Positions 11,437 through 24,561 of a DNA stretch of 64,000 bases are shown piece by piece. Location: assembly GCA_033002965.1 (NCBI GenBank), contig JAURVB010013284.1, positions 147,295 to 211,294 of the forward strand. Direction: 5' to 3'. The position numbers and the translations under genes were made by a program. The notes under the pieces are model-generated. The model was not told the DNA's origin, searched no databases, and saw only the letters and a list, made by a program, of their open reading frames with translations. Position 1 is the first letter of the stretch, and the number at the start of each line of letters is the position of its first letter. This stretch comes from Piper betle (taxonomy: Eukaryota > Streptophyta > Magnoliopsida > Piperales > Piperaceae).

Positions 11437-11963
11437 AATGCATGGGAAGGTGGTTCTTCAAAAATTTGTCATTTGTGATCATATTAATCGTAGGCCCAGT
11501 AGAAAAAGAAAATTACTCTTCACTCTGATCTTGCGTGTAAGCTTACCTTGGGCCTCCTAAATCATACAAGTTGTAATTAGTATGAACACAAATCAAAGTC
11601 ATCTTCCAAATATCTCTGTTCATTTACTCTCTCTATAAAAACAGGACAAAAAAATCTTTGAAGAAAACTTATGTCTCAAAATTATTATTAGAACCGTCAT
11701 GATTCAATGCCTGTTTCAGTTTCCCTCCAACTATTTCTTATCCAAAGATAAAAAAGGATCAGAGACATCATAATTTGATCAGCTCACCGACAAAGGTTTG
11801 ATAATTATTAATTTACACAAAATAAGTGATTATAAGCTAAAGCACAAAATAATAACAAGCAATGCTAAACTCTAGGGAATGACATCACCAAACTAACAGA
11901 TGCACAATGCACTGAACAGTGCAGGACGGCATGACATGTTATTAGATTAAAGAGACATTGGGG
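11437..11963. other. 3' flanks of two convergent genes
   Basis: The 3' UTRs and terminators of the bHLH gene (+) and of choline monooxygenase (-) must share this AT-rich interval. No further feature was seen. Confidence 0.5.
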
Positions 11964-14601
11964 TCAATGATCAGTAAGATTATGGTGGAGAAGGCAATGG
12001 AAATGGTGCATGGCCATCTCTACGGAGGGCGCATATCGCCCTGTGCAGTAACCAGGACTCTCTAGACCCTTCTGCACCCCTTCACATATAGCAATGTCTT
12101 CAAACTGCAATTTGGCAGAGCAGAGTAGTGAGACAACCATAGTTTCAAAAGTTTTTGATAGCCACAATATTGTCTATGATGTGTGTGGATTTTTCAATCT
12201 TTTAGAGGGTGAAGAAGCGTCTCAAGACCTGCACTCTTTCACTTTCTTCTAAGCTTCGTTCTATGAATTCCTTGTCGTCCTGCAGGACCAAACAAATAAT
12301 CTGTGAAAAGTTTACCATCTAGGCAAGTTTTGTAGACTTTCTTCTCAAACAATGTGCCTCGCCATGCATGATTTAAGATCGTCAAAATATCGGCATAAAT
12401 CGAATTGCAGAGCTCACCTTAAGGGAAGCTTCAAGAAAGTAGTCAAATATAACTACACATTTTCTTGCACCCAACGGAAGAACCAGATTGGTATCCATCC
12501 AAGGACCATACCTGTCCAAGATCAATGTTACAGACTTACATTACATTAGATGTATGACTCCTTGTCATCAACAATGACCCATATAACATCCTAGAGGACG
12601 TTAGACATATCATTATAAAGATTTTAAAAAGCATATAATATTTCATTTTTATGAGAAGAAAAATAGTGATGGCATAAACTGAATGCATAAATCAGGAACA
12701 GGAAAGACCTGTTGACCATTAAATTTGGGTAGATGAAAGCATATAGAGCCTCGGATCCAAGCCTATCAAAGTTATCATCTTCATCCACAGGAATGCTTTG
12801 ACACCTCTGAATGCTAACCTTCTCAAACATCTATTCGGCAGTGAGAAAATCAGACACTGTAATTGCAGAATGCTACTAGAAGACTTTCAAGATCCACGCA
12901 TGTCTTCACTTAACATAATCAAATTAAACATGTAGACAGATCTATTGTTTGTTTTAGAAGGAAAACCATCTCATCAATATCAATTCCCGATCATCTGCAT
13001 TTGACCATCAATTGATGACACAAAATTCATGCCAAACCAAGTGTTAATTGTTAAAGTTTGATGTCTTTCATCGTTCAACTCTCAAACAGCCTACGTCCAA
13101 GCTACTTGGCCCCAGTCTATAACTATGCATAGAATCATAGTAGTCATTAGATCAATGCAAACAAATTCCACAATAAGAGATCCTAATTCATTAGGAGCAT
13201 GAAGTAAACATACAGTGGTTGAATATGAATTGAGGTTTAGACCAGATGCAAGACCTCCATGAGCATATGGAACATGATAGCCACCATCTAAATAATTGTC
13301 GCAGAAAACCTACATACAGAGAAGACGAGAGAATGAAGAGTACGACCACTAAAAAGTGCTTTATGCCAATACAAAATCTAAGCTTAAAGAAGCAAACCTT
13401 CCAATTGCATTCGATTGTGTACTCACGCCTACAGACATGGACCAGTGAGGAATCAATTCCGTTAGAACTAAGTATCTTGAAACAGCTTCCAAGCCACTCT
13501 TTTCCCGCTATGTCCGAATCGGTGTACTCTAGAGATGTCATGTTCTTGTCGAAATTGATTAGCACAAACGGACCCCAAATGACCACGTTCAATGGTACAA
13601 GACCAAACTCCTAGCAGTAGTAGAATCACCACAGTAGATAACCAAGCTTCACCAAATAAAACAACAAAAAAAATATCAAATCGTGTTTTTCATAAATTAG
13701 CTTTGATCAAGTTCTCATACATTGACATCGAAGTTCTTTATCCCAGAGATACGGGTAGCCTTCAGAAGCTTCCCATCTAGCCCATACGTCCATCCCTACA
13801 AAACAAAACATGCAATCTCAATAAAAACACCCACTTTGAAGAATTTGCAATCATATAAGCTTATTGAAACAAAAGGTCACTTAGTAAATAAAAGAGTATA
13901 CAAATCCAGAACTGACATGATATGGGCATACAAAGCAAGATTTTTGCCCACTCCCAGAAGCAACAAGAGAGGCATGGTGCCGGCAGACATTATGGAAAGC
14001 ACGAATGTTCCCATTAGCATCATGACAAACCACATACTGCAGAGAACCTAATCTGTCGATCAAAACAACAAGGGAGATCGATAACAATATCTCGATCAAA
14101 AAACGACGTTGTCGGTGTTCTTAAAACAGAATAAACAAAAGCATATAACAAGAATCACCTCCCGGTGAAAAAATCAAAAGGGTTTCTAATCTGCTCCACA
14201 AACCCTGCACACCAACCAACACAACGCCGATATCAGAAGCAAAACTTCCAAACTCCTTGGAAGTGTTTCAAACGAGACCATGGGCATCACATACCCACCG
14301 CCTGCCATCCACGGTAGAAGACGCGTTCAAACTCGAGATGGAGGAAAGCAGGGTCGGTGTACCAGGAGCTCGGGGGAGTTAGAGCCTCGCTCAAGGGGAG
14401 CTTAGGATCGAAGGCCTCCACCAGCGGCGAACAAGCGGGGGACAGGGACGGGGTGGTTGGAGAAGTGCTGGTTCGTTGGCGACGGGCGGCGTGGAGGATG
14501 TGGCTGCGCCGGCGAGGGCAGGGAGAGCTGGCGCCGGCTGCCGACGGGGTGATGGGAGGAGATTCCGGTGGAGGTCGGAGGAGAGGGACGACGACCGCCA
14601 T
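11964..14601 (-). CDS. CMO: Choline monooxygenase, chloroplastic (Rieske oxygenase)
   Basis: This is the ferredoxin-dependent enzyme that oxidises choline to betaine aldehyde hydrate, the first step of glycine betaine synthesis in the chloroplast stroma. Ten exons on the minus strand join in frame: 14601-14295, 14204-14159 (46 nt), 14052-13917, 13795-13721, 13610-13398, 13309-13214, 12830-12709, 12511-12418, 12279-12229 and 12104-11964. The product is 426 residues; spinach CMO has about 439. Residues 1-60 are Ser/Pro/Arg-rich, a transit-peptide composition. The Rieske [2Fe-2S] ligands Cys141, His143, Cys160 and His163 are present (CRH and CPYH). DNYLDGGYHVPYAH supplies the mononuclear-iron histidines His271 and His276. 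The end SPGYCTGRYAP with MHHFHCLL is family-typical. The gene looks intact; whether the plant accumulates betaine cannot be told from sequence. Confidence 0.93.
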
Positions 14602-14832
14602 TAGATTCTGGTATCTGAGAATCTGTCCTTCCCTTGTTTTCCACTTTTGGAAGTGTCGTTTTTCGGCAATCAATGATAACCGTTTCTGCTATATTGACTT
14701 GTTTTTGGCTAATAACATTTCCGGGAGAAATAATAGATAATTTTAAAAATTAATTATATGATTAATTATATAATAAAATATAAATTAAATAAAAAACTAT
14801 TTTATAATTGTATTTTACCGCAAGACCCAGGG
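14602..14832. other. Upstream flank of choline monooxygenase
   Basis: Short AT-rich region between the CMO start codon and the repeat block. It should hold the CMO promoter and 5' UTR. No confident TATA box was placed. Confidence 0.4.
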
Positions 14833-16118
14833 CTGTTAATTGAGCGAGTCAGCTTGCGAGCATTTGACATTGGGCTTGGCTCGACTCCACTGACAAAAAA
14901 ATTAGCCGATTCCAATAGGAATTGGCCGATTTAAATCGGATCGGGAGCGATCCGATTTCAAATTGGCGTCAAATCGAGTTAGAATCGATTTTTTGGATAA
15001 ATGATAAAAATAGCCTTAGTATGATATTAAATAAATTATTTAATTATGGGCAAAATTGAAATTAAAATTTTAAAATGATAAAAATACCCCTTACATCGCC
15101 CTCCCTCTGCTGCCACCGCCCCTTCCCTCTGGTCGTGTGCTGCTACCCCTTCCCGCCGACCCTGTGCACCTTCTGTCGTCGCCCCTCCCTCCACCATCGC
15201 CCCTTGCCTCCACCCTCCATTCGTTGGTCTACCGTCGCCCATGCGCAAGGGACAATTGGGGCCGACAAGTGGCGGGGCCGGGCGGAGGCGCAAGGGGGGG
15301 GAGGGCTGGGTGGGGCCGACGGGGAAGGGCGGTGGAGGCAGCGGCCGGGGTGAAGGAGTGGGGTGCGTCGGGGGTGGCATTCTCATAATTAAAAGTTGAC
15401 CCGACTCTGACTCGAGTCAAAAATAATAAATAGTTCTAAATAATTTAAAAATCTAAAAAATATGTAAAATATCATAAAATATAATACACACAATAATATC
15501 AAAATAACATCAATACCTAACTTTTATATATTTATGTTATGCGTTGTCAAATTATTATATACGACTGATTTGGACCGACTCAATTGAATCAATTCCTGAC
15601 CAATTCGATCTGATTCAGTGACTCCCTTGAAAATTGATTCCGATTCCGATTCATTTCTCCAACTATGCTCGAACTTGAATCTTACGAGCCGAACTTGAGC
15701 AAGGCCATGTTTGACTCGACTTGACTCGTAACTCTATTCATAGCTCGACTCAAACTCGACTCGATAATGTAATATAATAATATATATAATATCACTTGCA
15801 TACTCAAAATACATTTTAAAATGTAACAGGGAATATAATTTTGCATTAAAATACACTTCTTGGGATTCTTCCTAGCTTCCAATTTCCAATCGTCTCTTTC
15901 CTTCATGGTATCCAACAGGTTTGTCCATGTGTTGTGTTATCGGCTTATCTAGTTAATAATCATCTATAAAAAAATATTAATAGGGATGCACACTTATGTT
16001 AAAATTTTTTTCCATGTTTGATGAAAACATGATATGAAAAATACTTATATATAAAAAAGGAAAGCACGAAATCAAACCCAAAAAATAAATACCCAACAAA
16101 TATACATAAAATAGAAAT

Positions 16119-16240
16119 CAAACATAGAAAATTATGTTATTTTTAAAACAATATCAAGAAATTTAAATTGGCTTAATTCAAACATAGAAAATTATGTTAT
16201 TTTTAAAACAATATCAAGAAATTCAAATTGGCTTAATTCA
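16119..16240. repeat. Two tandem copies of a 60-bp unit
   Basis: The unit beginning AAACATAGAAAATTATGTTA is repeated exactly 60 bases later with a single T/C difference, which indicates a recent duplication by slippage or unequal exchange. Confidence 0.9.
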
Positions 16241-16429
16241 ATTTAATTGTATAGCATTTTATTAGATTTTATTTAGTATTTTTGAGATTTATTTTATTAT
16301 TATTGACTCGATTCGCAAGCGAGTCAACTTTTGTTTACAAAACTACCCTTGCCTTCATTCTCTCTCTTGCCAAAGCGTCGCTTCATCTTCTCCTAGGCAG
16401 CTGGGCCGGCAGACCTCTTCTCGCCCGGC

Positions 16430-17150
16430 AACCTTCATCTCCGACCACCGCCCCACCTCCCCCCCGGTCCTCCCTTGCCAGGACAATGGCCTGACTTCCT
16501 CACATTCACGAAGTGCAACTCTTCCTCTCCTGGCCGCCTTCATCTTTTGGTTGCCGCCACCAGTTCCACCGCCGTTGTAGCCGACCGGAGCCTTCATCTC
16601 CGACCACCTTCCCCGATCCATCGCCGTCCTCAGCCCGGACCGCTCCTTGAGTTCCTTGGTGTCCCTGAAGTGCAATCTTCCTCCCGGCAATCTTCTTCTT
16701 CTTGCCGCAGCCGCCGCTGTGGTCGACCAGAACCATCATCTCCAACCGCCTTCCCCGATCCATTGTCGTCCACCTCCGCCCTGACCGCTGCCTGAGTTCT
16801 TTGGCATTCCCAAAGTGTAATCTTCCTCCTGACCACCACCGCCGCAACTGCCGTTGTGGCCGACCATAGCCATCATCTCCGATCACCTTCCCATATCCAT
16901 CGCCGTCCTCCTCCACCTAGACCGCTGCCTGAGTTCTCCAAGATTCCCAAAGTGCAATCTTCCTGCCTTCTTCTTTGGCTGTTGCCACTGCCATCGATGT
17001 GGCCGACCGGAGCCATCATCTCCAACCTCCTTCCCCGATCCATTGCCGTCCACCTCCACCCGGACCGCAAGCTGAGTTATCCAGTGTTCCCAAAGTGCAA
17101 TCTTCCTCTCAGTCCTGACCTTCTTCCTCCGCCACTGCCACTGTGACGAT
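16430..17150. repeat. C/T-rich minisatellite with ~140-bp period
   Basis: Successive units share GGCCGACCGGAGCC, CTTCCCCGATCCAT, GAGTTC and CCCAAAGTGCAATCTTCC. The first of these motifs occurs at about 16577, 16721, 16858 and 17001, spaced 144, 137 and 143 bases, with a partial unit before and another after. Long open frames in several phases on both strands are a by-product of repeated stop-poor sequence. Confidence 0.8.
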
Positions 17151-18144
17151 CCCGGGCAGGTTTTTATTTTAGTGTACATAAAAAATACAACACTTAGCCA
17201 TTTAAAATAATTAAATTCATCATTTACCCCTAAATTTTAGCATCATTTCCTGATAAAAAATATTAGTTATTTTTTTTCAAAATTAGCGCTATTAGGCAAA
17301 TTAATACCATTAAGTGATAACACAATAAACTTGCAATCGCTTAATTTATGATATAGAATTGTTGCATCAAAATAAAATTAATTGTTATTAATTTCATTAA
17401 AATTAATTAATATATACAATAAATGAATGTATTAAAATAAATTATATGATAATTAAAAATATATTACTATTTTATTTAATTTTCTATCATGGCCTTTTTT
17501 ATAACCCGAAAGATGAAATATTATTTATTATTTTTTTACATCATGGTCTTTTTATAACCCGTAATATAGATGAATGTTATAAAATATAGACTATAGTGTT
17601 TTTTTTCAATTTTGGGTTTACAATTCTAAGCATTTTATTTTTGGAAACATTTACCATTGAACATGTCTTAGATATTTTGTAAAAAAATTGAAGCATGGTT
17701 GCAACTTGAAACAACCTTTTATTATTGAGATAATTTATATAAATAGTTTGATATACTATTTTTGTTAATTTTAATCTCTATAGTTGGATATTTTCTCCTA
17801 AATGAGTTACTTTCGATTTTATGATCGAGTTAATTTCGAGCTCCTGAACGAGTTGTTTTTGATCTCCCAAACGAGCTATGTTTGAGCTCCCAAACGAGTT
17901 AGTTTCGAGCTCCTCAGAATTAAACAGTTTAAGTATATTCGATCTCAAACAAAATAAAAAAATATTCGAGTCAATCTAGAGCATATATATATATAACTCG
18001 TTCGATCTCGAGTCGAGCTCGAACGAACTTTGAGCTAGTCGAGTTAGAGCACAAGCTGAGCTCAACTTGCTTACTCGCTTAGCAGCCTAAAAGTACCGAT
18101 CAAAATTTAATTACAAAAAATAAAACTTTCATTTCCACCCTATC

Positions 18145-20820
18145 TGTAGAACTCGTGACTCGAGTCAGAGTTTTACGTTACCGAACCAGTCGATTCAACC
18201 GTTGGTTTGAGTCGAGTCAGTTTCATGAACCGCGTGCTGAGTCGAGGCCAGCCGTAAGTTATTAGCGATGAGAGTCACGTAAGTATACATTATTTTTCTT
18301 TTTATATGTTCGATCGTAGAAATAGTTTTAAGCCGAATAACGCATTATGATGTGTTGTGTTTGTTTTATTTTATGGGATTTTTCCATTTTTTTCTAGATT
18401 TTTTAGGATTTATTATTAACTAGTTATTATTTTGACTTAAGTACGAATCGAGTCAATACTTATTTATGGGTTTGCCATTGAGGGTGTTTTTCTCCTTCCT
18501 GACACCGCCGCCGACGTCGCACTGCCGTCGATCAACGCCGCCCCGCCTTGCCGTGTCCTCGTCGTGCCGCCACGATGCCGGAATCGCCCCACAAGCCGCG
18601 ACGCTCCCCTTGTCAATTCGCCGCCGTCCAGGCCGCACCGCCGCGCCGTGACCCCGACGACCACCCCCTTGACCTACCCGACGTTTCCCCCTACCTAGAG
18701 CCGCCGTCGAAGCCGGTCGTTGGCCTGATCGGAACGACCAACCGACCTAACCAAACTCGACGCCGCCGATGGTGGTCATCGCCGCCGCAGCCGCCATTGC
18801 TGTCACCACCATTGGGACGAACTCGCCGAGCCGGTGCTACCCTTACCTTGATCGCCCTGCTGGAACAGTCGCCAGAAAACCGCCGGGACAGTTGCCGATA
18901 AATTGCCAAAAACTGGATTTGCCGAAATTCGTCGGAAATCACCTAATCTTCCGCCAAATCCCTCTGATTGAACCCTTTCGAACTTTGAACGCCATAGGGT
19001 GCTGAATTCGAGTCACGAATCCCGCTAGGTATAATTTATTTTAACTTAATTATTTAAAAGTATTGATTATTAGAATTGCATGCTAGGATTGGTGAATTGC
19101 ATGTTATAATTATATATATAAATGTAGAATTGATTAAGGATAAAATATGAAATTTGTTTGATTGAGTGGTGTTAAAAATGGAGGCTAAGAAACTAATTAG
19201 GGTAACTAGGTAATGATCATGATCTAATGCAAACTAGCCTAAGTAGACTTGCTAGAATTGATATAGGTTGATGTGTGTTGATTGATGCGTGATGGATGTA
19301 TGTGTGATATAGGATGTATGACTGCATCATGAGCGGGCGTTAGTATTTAGTTTCGATGTGTAGGTACGGAGTAGGAGCTCGCCACCTAGGCACGAGGACA
19401 CGCTTGGAGCTTCTACCAGGTCCGTTTAGGACTCGTTCTCTGTTTTATGCTATTCCATTGTGTATTTGATTTATCATGTGCACAGGACGAGTCAAGTGGC
19501 ATTTTATCGAATCCCACTTAACTCGGGCCATTTAGCCAACAGTTTTTTTCGGACTAATAACCCTCGAGGATGAGATCCCTCGAGTCAGTTTTCGAAATTA
19601 AGATCCACTACAGGTTGCCTTCGGGCCTATTGTATAAATCCCAACCCAGTCCTATATATGTATAGTTTTCGCGTTTTCAGTGAGAGATGGAATGAGGGTT
19701 ACTGACAGCCACGCCTCTCAGATAGGGCATGTGCCCGGAAGAGTGGGCTCTAGAGCTGGGGAGAACCCACTTCGTTCCCGAAGGATCCGGACAACTCCAC
19801 CTTTGAGTTCCTCAAACCCGGAGAAGTGTGGAGGTTTACGGGTACTGCAATGCAGCGCATGTCTAGACTTGTGGTTCAAAGGGTACTAAAGGCAGACTGC
19901 CTGAGAGTGTTTGGCCTTCGTGCTCAAGGCCTGGAGTAATATAGAAGATGTAGAGGGCGGAAAGGAATGAGATTTGATGCGAGAAGCGATAGAGAAATGA
20001 CCTAAGGTATGAGAATGAGAAAGAAAGGGAGACGCTGTCGACCCGAGGGTAACGCCCGATGGCGAGCTCCCATATATGCCCTGATGAGAGTTCTTGAGGA
20101 AGTATATAGTTTTGATTCAACAAGAGAGTTTGCTCTCCTGTGCCAGATTGATATTAATTATTTCCCGGGCCGGTAACACTCATTACTGACGGTTTTTCTA
20201 TATATATGTAGGTGAGAAATGTGAGGGATGAAAGTTGTCGGGACTGCGGATGAGCAACACGGAACTGCGCACACATGTACTTGCCGCGTGTAATGTATAA
20301 TGATGGTGTGTTAATGCTATGTGAATGATAATTTTGATGTGTTTGTTTGGATGAATTGCTTGTTATGAAATGAACGGATAAATGTGAATGAGTAGGGAGC
20401 CTTGGAGTTCAGCCTCGGCTCAAATGAAAACAAATGAGATAATGATGGGATGTCGTGGTAGATTGTTATGTTTTATCGTATTTTGATAAAATATTTATAT
20501 ACCCTTGTTGTGGATAGGTTGGCCCCTATTGCACTTTTAGAGGAGATTCTTGTCCGTTTTTTCGTAAAAAATTAATGAATGTTTATTTAAATTTCTTACT
20601 TGTTGCATGGTTTTGTTTTGCTTGCACGTTATGGCATGCATGTAGGACCGCGTTAGAACCCAATTGTTCCCATTCATGCATTTCATGGTTGCATCCCCAT
20701 CTTAAGATGTCTGAGGGCAGATCCGGGTCGGCTTAACCGAACCCAGTAGATTAGCAAACGGTTCGGTCGCCGGTGACATTTTCGGGTCGGTTCACGGGTG
20801 AGCCGAAACGGGGTGTTACA
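18145..20820 (+). repeat. Left LTR of the palindromic element
   Basis: It runs from TGTAGAACTCGTGACTCGAG to CGGGGTGTTACA and is 2,676 bp long. ATAA and a primer-binding site follow it directly, so it is a 5' LTR for the plus strand. It aligns with the reverse complement of 28780-31593. Confidence 0.8.
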
Positions 20821-20824
20821 ATAA

Positions 20825-20840
20825 TGGTATTAGAGCTAAC
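20825..20840 (+). other. Primer-binding site, initiator tRNA-Met type (left arm)
   Basis: TGGTATTAGAGC differs at one position from TGGTATCAGAGC, the complement of the 3' end of plant initiator tRNA-Met. It lies four bases after the LTR end. Confidence 0.8.
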
Positions 20841-23800
20841 CCTTGGTTGATTAAGATGGTAGGTGCGTTACAGGTTACATGTGTGCCGAAGCTGCTCCGA
20901 GCTGTACCGATAGGTATTTTTCTGTCTTAATATTTTCGGGTTACAGATTTTCTTACGAATCGGTGGTGTGACAGGGTGAACAGATCAGATCAGGAATTTG
21001 TAGAGGGATGTTGACACATACCCGCCGGACGCAGATCAGGACCCCATCGCCTCCAATAGCCAGACAAGACAGTCTTAGCCCTGTTCACAATGATGCCGCC
21101 TCCAGTCAACCTAGGACTGCCATGCCACCAGTAGAGGTCAGTGTGACAGTTTCAGCTAGCTGATGTGGTGAGAGCCATTATCAAGATAGTCGCCGTGGAC
21201 CGAGATAGTCGCCGAGACCGAGACAGTGGTCACGACAGTTACCGCACCAGAAGTACCCGACAGGAGAGAGACACAATGATCTCTAGGTTGACGGAAACTC
21301 AGACACAAATGTAGCAAAGTCAGGAAGAATTTAGGAGACAAATGTAGCAAGATCAGGAGGAATTCAGGAGAGAGCTCAAGCAGATAGCTCTTTCTATATC
21401 TAGAACTGAGAAGAGACCAGCAATGGGTGAAGAGGCACGGGGAGAGCCAGCAGTTTCCATAGACCTTCTACCGCTGCCTCCTCCTCCAGAGGGCTACTAC
21501 GATGATAGCTCCTCTATTTGCCCCACTTCAGGCAAGGATGAGACCAAACATCAGTGGAACTGTAGTAACAGGTAGCGGGCCGACTATAGGCAGAAGTGGA
21601 GCTGCAAGATTTGACAGTGTACCAGCAAGTACGGGACCACAACTTACTCGGTATGAGCAAGGAGAAGGATCGAATAGATCAGTGGATACGAGGAAATTGG
21701 AACTGTGGCAATACGAGAGGTTCGTGAAGAATGGTGGAAAACCTTTCTTTGGAAAGTTGGACGCATAAGAGGCATTCTTGTGGATATCGTCAGCTACAGG
21801 AGTGTTTGACACTATGGCATGCCCCGCGGAGCACCGAGTGCGCATCATCACAGGAGTATTCCAAGACAAGGCAAGGATATGGTGGAGTTCGGTCCACAAT
21901 TCTGTATTTGCCCATCATCAGCCCCAAGACATCACATGGGAGGAATTTAGGGCGGAATTCGATGGAAATTATTTCCCGCCAAACGTCAAGAAGAGGAAGG
22001 AATGGGAATTCCAGATGCTGAGGTAGGGACCCATGATGGTGGTACAATATGAGATTAGGTTTAGAGCTCTGGAGAGATTTGCACCAGACTTGGTGTGTAA
22101 TACCCCAAATCCGGTCCATGCTCATGAACCGAACCGGCATGTTACAGGCCCCAGTTAGGTCGGCTAACCCGAACCCAACTCGCGCGGATCTAATCTTGGC
22201 GTCTTAAGAGGAAGATATTACTCGTCATGCATGGATGAATGCACAAAATCCTAACATGATACTACATGGATGACATGCAAACTAAATTACGCACCATCAC
22301 ATCAATATAATAATATCATAACAAAATATAACCACTCAATCGACTGACATGTGTGCAAGCGACGACAGTGCTCCTCCGTCCAAGCTGGCTCCTCCAACTC
22401 GTGATTATTACCTACATATAATATAAAAACACGTCAGTAACAAGTATTACTGGTCCGGAAAATAAAATAACTATAACAAGCTGGCTATGAGAGCAAACTC
22501 TCATATGAAAGAAAACATCATATACTCCACGTGAACACTCTGAAGGGCACTACTGAGGAGCCACTGGGCTGCAGACCCGGTAGCATCCCGAACTTACTGA
22601 TCTGCTGCTGCTGATGCCACTCTCGGCATTTTCTTACTTCATTTTCTGGTCTCAAATCCTAAGCCCTCTCCTTACCTCCATATTTCTCCTGGCCTTGAGC
22701 ACGAAGGCCGAGTACTCTCAGGCAATCGCCTTTAGTACCCTTTGAACCACAAGTCCGGACATGCGCTGTACGTAAACAGTACCCATAAACCTCCACGTTC
22801 TCCGGGTGTGAGGAACTCAAACGCGGAGTTGTCAGGATCCCTCGGGAATGGAACAGTCTGCTGGCACTAATCCAGAGCCCGCTTTGACTGTCACGGCATC
22901 CGCTCATGGTACGTGCAGTCGATTTCTCCATCTCTCGTCTCACTAAAAACGCGAAAACTACATATATATAGGGCTGGGTAAGGATTTATATAATAGGCCC
23001 GAAGGCAACTTGTGGTGGATCTTGTTTTCGAAATCATCCTCGAGGGATCTCATCCTCGAGGGGTTATTAATCCGGAAAACTGTTCGGTTAAATGGCCCGA
23101 GTTAAGTGGGATCCAATAAAATGCCACTTAACCCGTCCTACAAATAATAAAATAAACATACAATAGAAAAGAGCGTAAAACAGAGACGAGTCCTAAACGG
23201 ACCTGGTAGAAGCTCCAAGCATGTCATCGCGCCTAGGCGGCGAGCTCCTACTCCGTACCTACACATCAAAACTAAATACTAACGCCCGCTAACTAAATGA
23301 TGCATCAAACGCAATGAACATCACACACAATTCAATCATCAACATCCAGCAACAGTTAAATAATCATAAATGTAAATAATTCTAACTCATCCTATTCATA
23401 CCAATTTTATTGTGTTTTTCAAGGTTACGTCCTGATCACTTATCATGCTGAGACTCGATCTACCTCATTAGATCACTTAACCTTCATTCTCAATTAATTG
23501 CATCATGCAATCATCATTTCATTCATAGTCATACATTTATCCTAACAACTAACCAATTCTAGCATGTTATGCTAACAATCATTATCAATTTTAAATAATC
23601 AAATCGGAGGTAATTATACCTCATGTCGTCGGCAATCAGCGACGGCTAGGGTTCCGTCGCGCATCTTGGAGCTCGAATTCGGCGCTCATCGGCATCCGAC
23701 GTTCGATCGGGATCGACTAGATGAACTCCTCGGAAGATCCGGCGAATTCCAGCGAATCCGATTTTCTGGCAGTTTTCCGGCAGGTTTCAGTAGTTTTCCG

Positions 23801-24330
23801 GTAGCTTCCGACGGTTTTTCGGCGACAGTCGTCGGCGGCGTCTACTGGCCGGAAAGTGGTCATATTGGGTACCATTGGAACCGGCTCGGCGAGCCCAACA
23901 CATCCACGACGTCGACGTGGTTGGCCGAGGCGGTGGCTCGCCGAAAAATGGCTAAAACAGAGGCGGCGGTGGTGGGTAGCTAGATCCGGCCGGCCTGGGC
24001 GACGATGGCCTCCACTCCAGTCGGGGAAGGTCGCCGGGTGGTCGAGGATGTTGAGGCTAGAGCTGGATCGCAGTGGCGGAATCGACGACACGAGCGCAAC
24101 GCGGGCGCGGCGCTTGGCGCGGCGATCCGGCGTCACGGCGGCCAAATGATGGCCGGGACTGGTCGGGGAGGCACGGCGACGCCGTGGCGGGGCTAGTCGG
24201 CGACGATCGGCAGCCAGGTTGCGTCAGCGACGGCGACGGTGGCACGCATGGGGGAGGCGTCGGGAAGGGTTTTGGGAAGAAGGCAGTCGGGAGGGGAGAA
24301 AAATAACTGGGTGGCAATTTCGTAAATAAG

Positions 24331-24359
24331 ACTTGACTCGTCTCCGGCTCGAGTCAAGT
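24331..24359. promoter_or_regulatory. Conserved LTR hairpin ACTTGACTCG...CGAGTCAAGT
   Basis: Ten-base perfect arms with a nine-base loop at the same place in the LTR as the hairpin at 6652-6684. Confidence 0.45.
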
Positions 24360-24532
24360 ATAATAACTAAGTCGTATTAAATCCTAAAAAATTTCATAAA
24401 AATCGGAAAAATCCCGTAAAATCAAACAAACACCAAAACATCATAATGATATGCTCTAGAACTATCAACCCAGCCAAACTGCTCGTAACGTGTCCTAATG
24501 CGGTAAACGACCTAAAACTAATTCTATGATCC

Positions 24533-24561
24533 ACTATATATATATATATATATATATATAA
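24533..24561. repeat. (TA)n microsatellite
   Basis: Run of alternating T and A inside the nested solo LTR. It is absent at this length from the copy at 4054-7096. Confidence 0.85.

Larger units (their letters stand above)
14833..18090. mobile_element. Composite of degenerate, hAT-like non-autonomous repeats
   Basis: The left edge (AGGGCTGTTAATTGAGCGAG) and the inverse of the right edge (AGGCTGCTAAGCGAGTAAGC) resemble each other like terminal inverted repeats, and both lead into GAGCTCG/GACTCGA-rich sequence. A second, nested-looking pair of CCGATTCC/GGATCGG-rich ends lies near 14900 and 15660. No transposase was recognised, and flanking 8-bp duplications match at only about half their bases, so the boundaries are tentative. 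Inside are GC-rich blocks near 15090-15380 and the minisatellite near 16430-17150. Many frames are open there by composition; none has a recognisable domain. Confidence 0.4.

Noticed and set aside
17147..17170. TGACGATCCCGGGCAGG as an LTR start
   Set aside because: TG start resembles some LTRs but I found no matching CA end, duplication or PBS; a similar inverse motif at 38350 is also isolated.
15036..17179. Several 60-136 residue frames rich in Arg, Ser and Pro
   Set aside because: They lie in GC-rich or minisatellite DNA inside repeats; both strands are open and no domain is visible.
18453..19005. Arg/Pro-rich frames up to 117 residues, also mirrored at 30739-31145
   Set aside because: Part of the LTR GC-rich block in both palindrome arms; composition explains the open frames.
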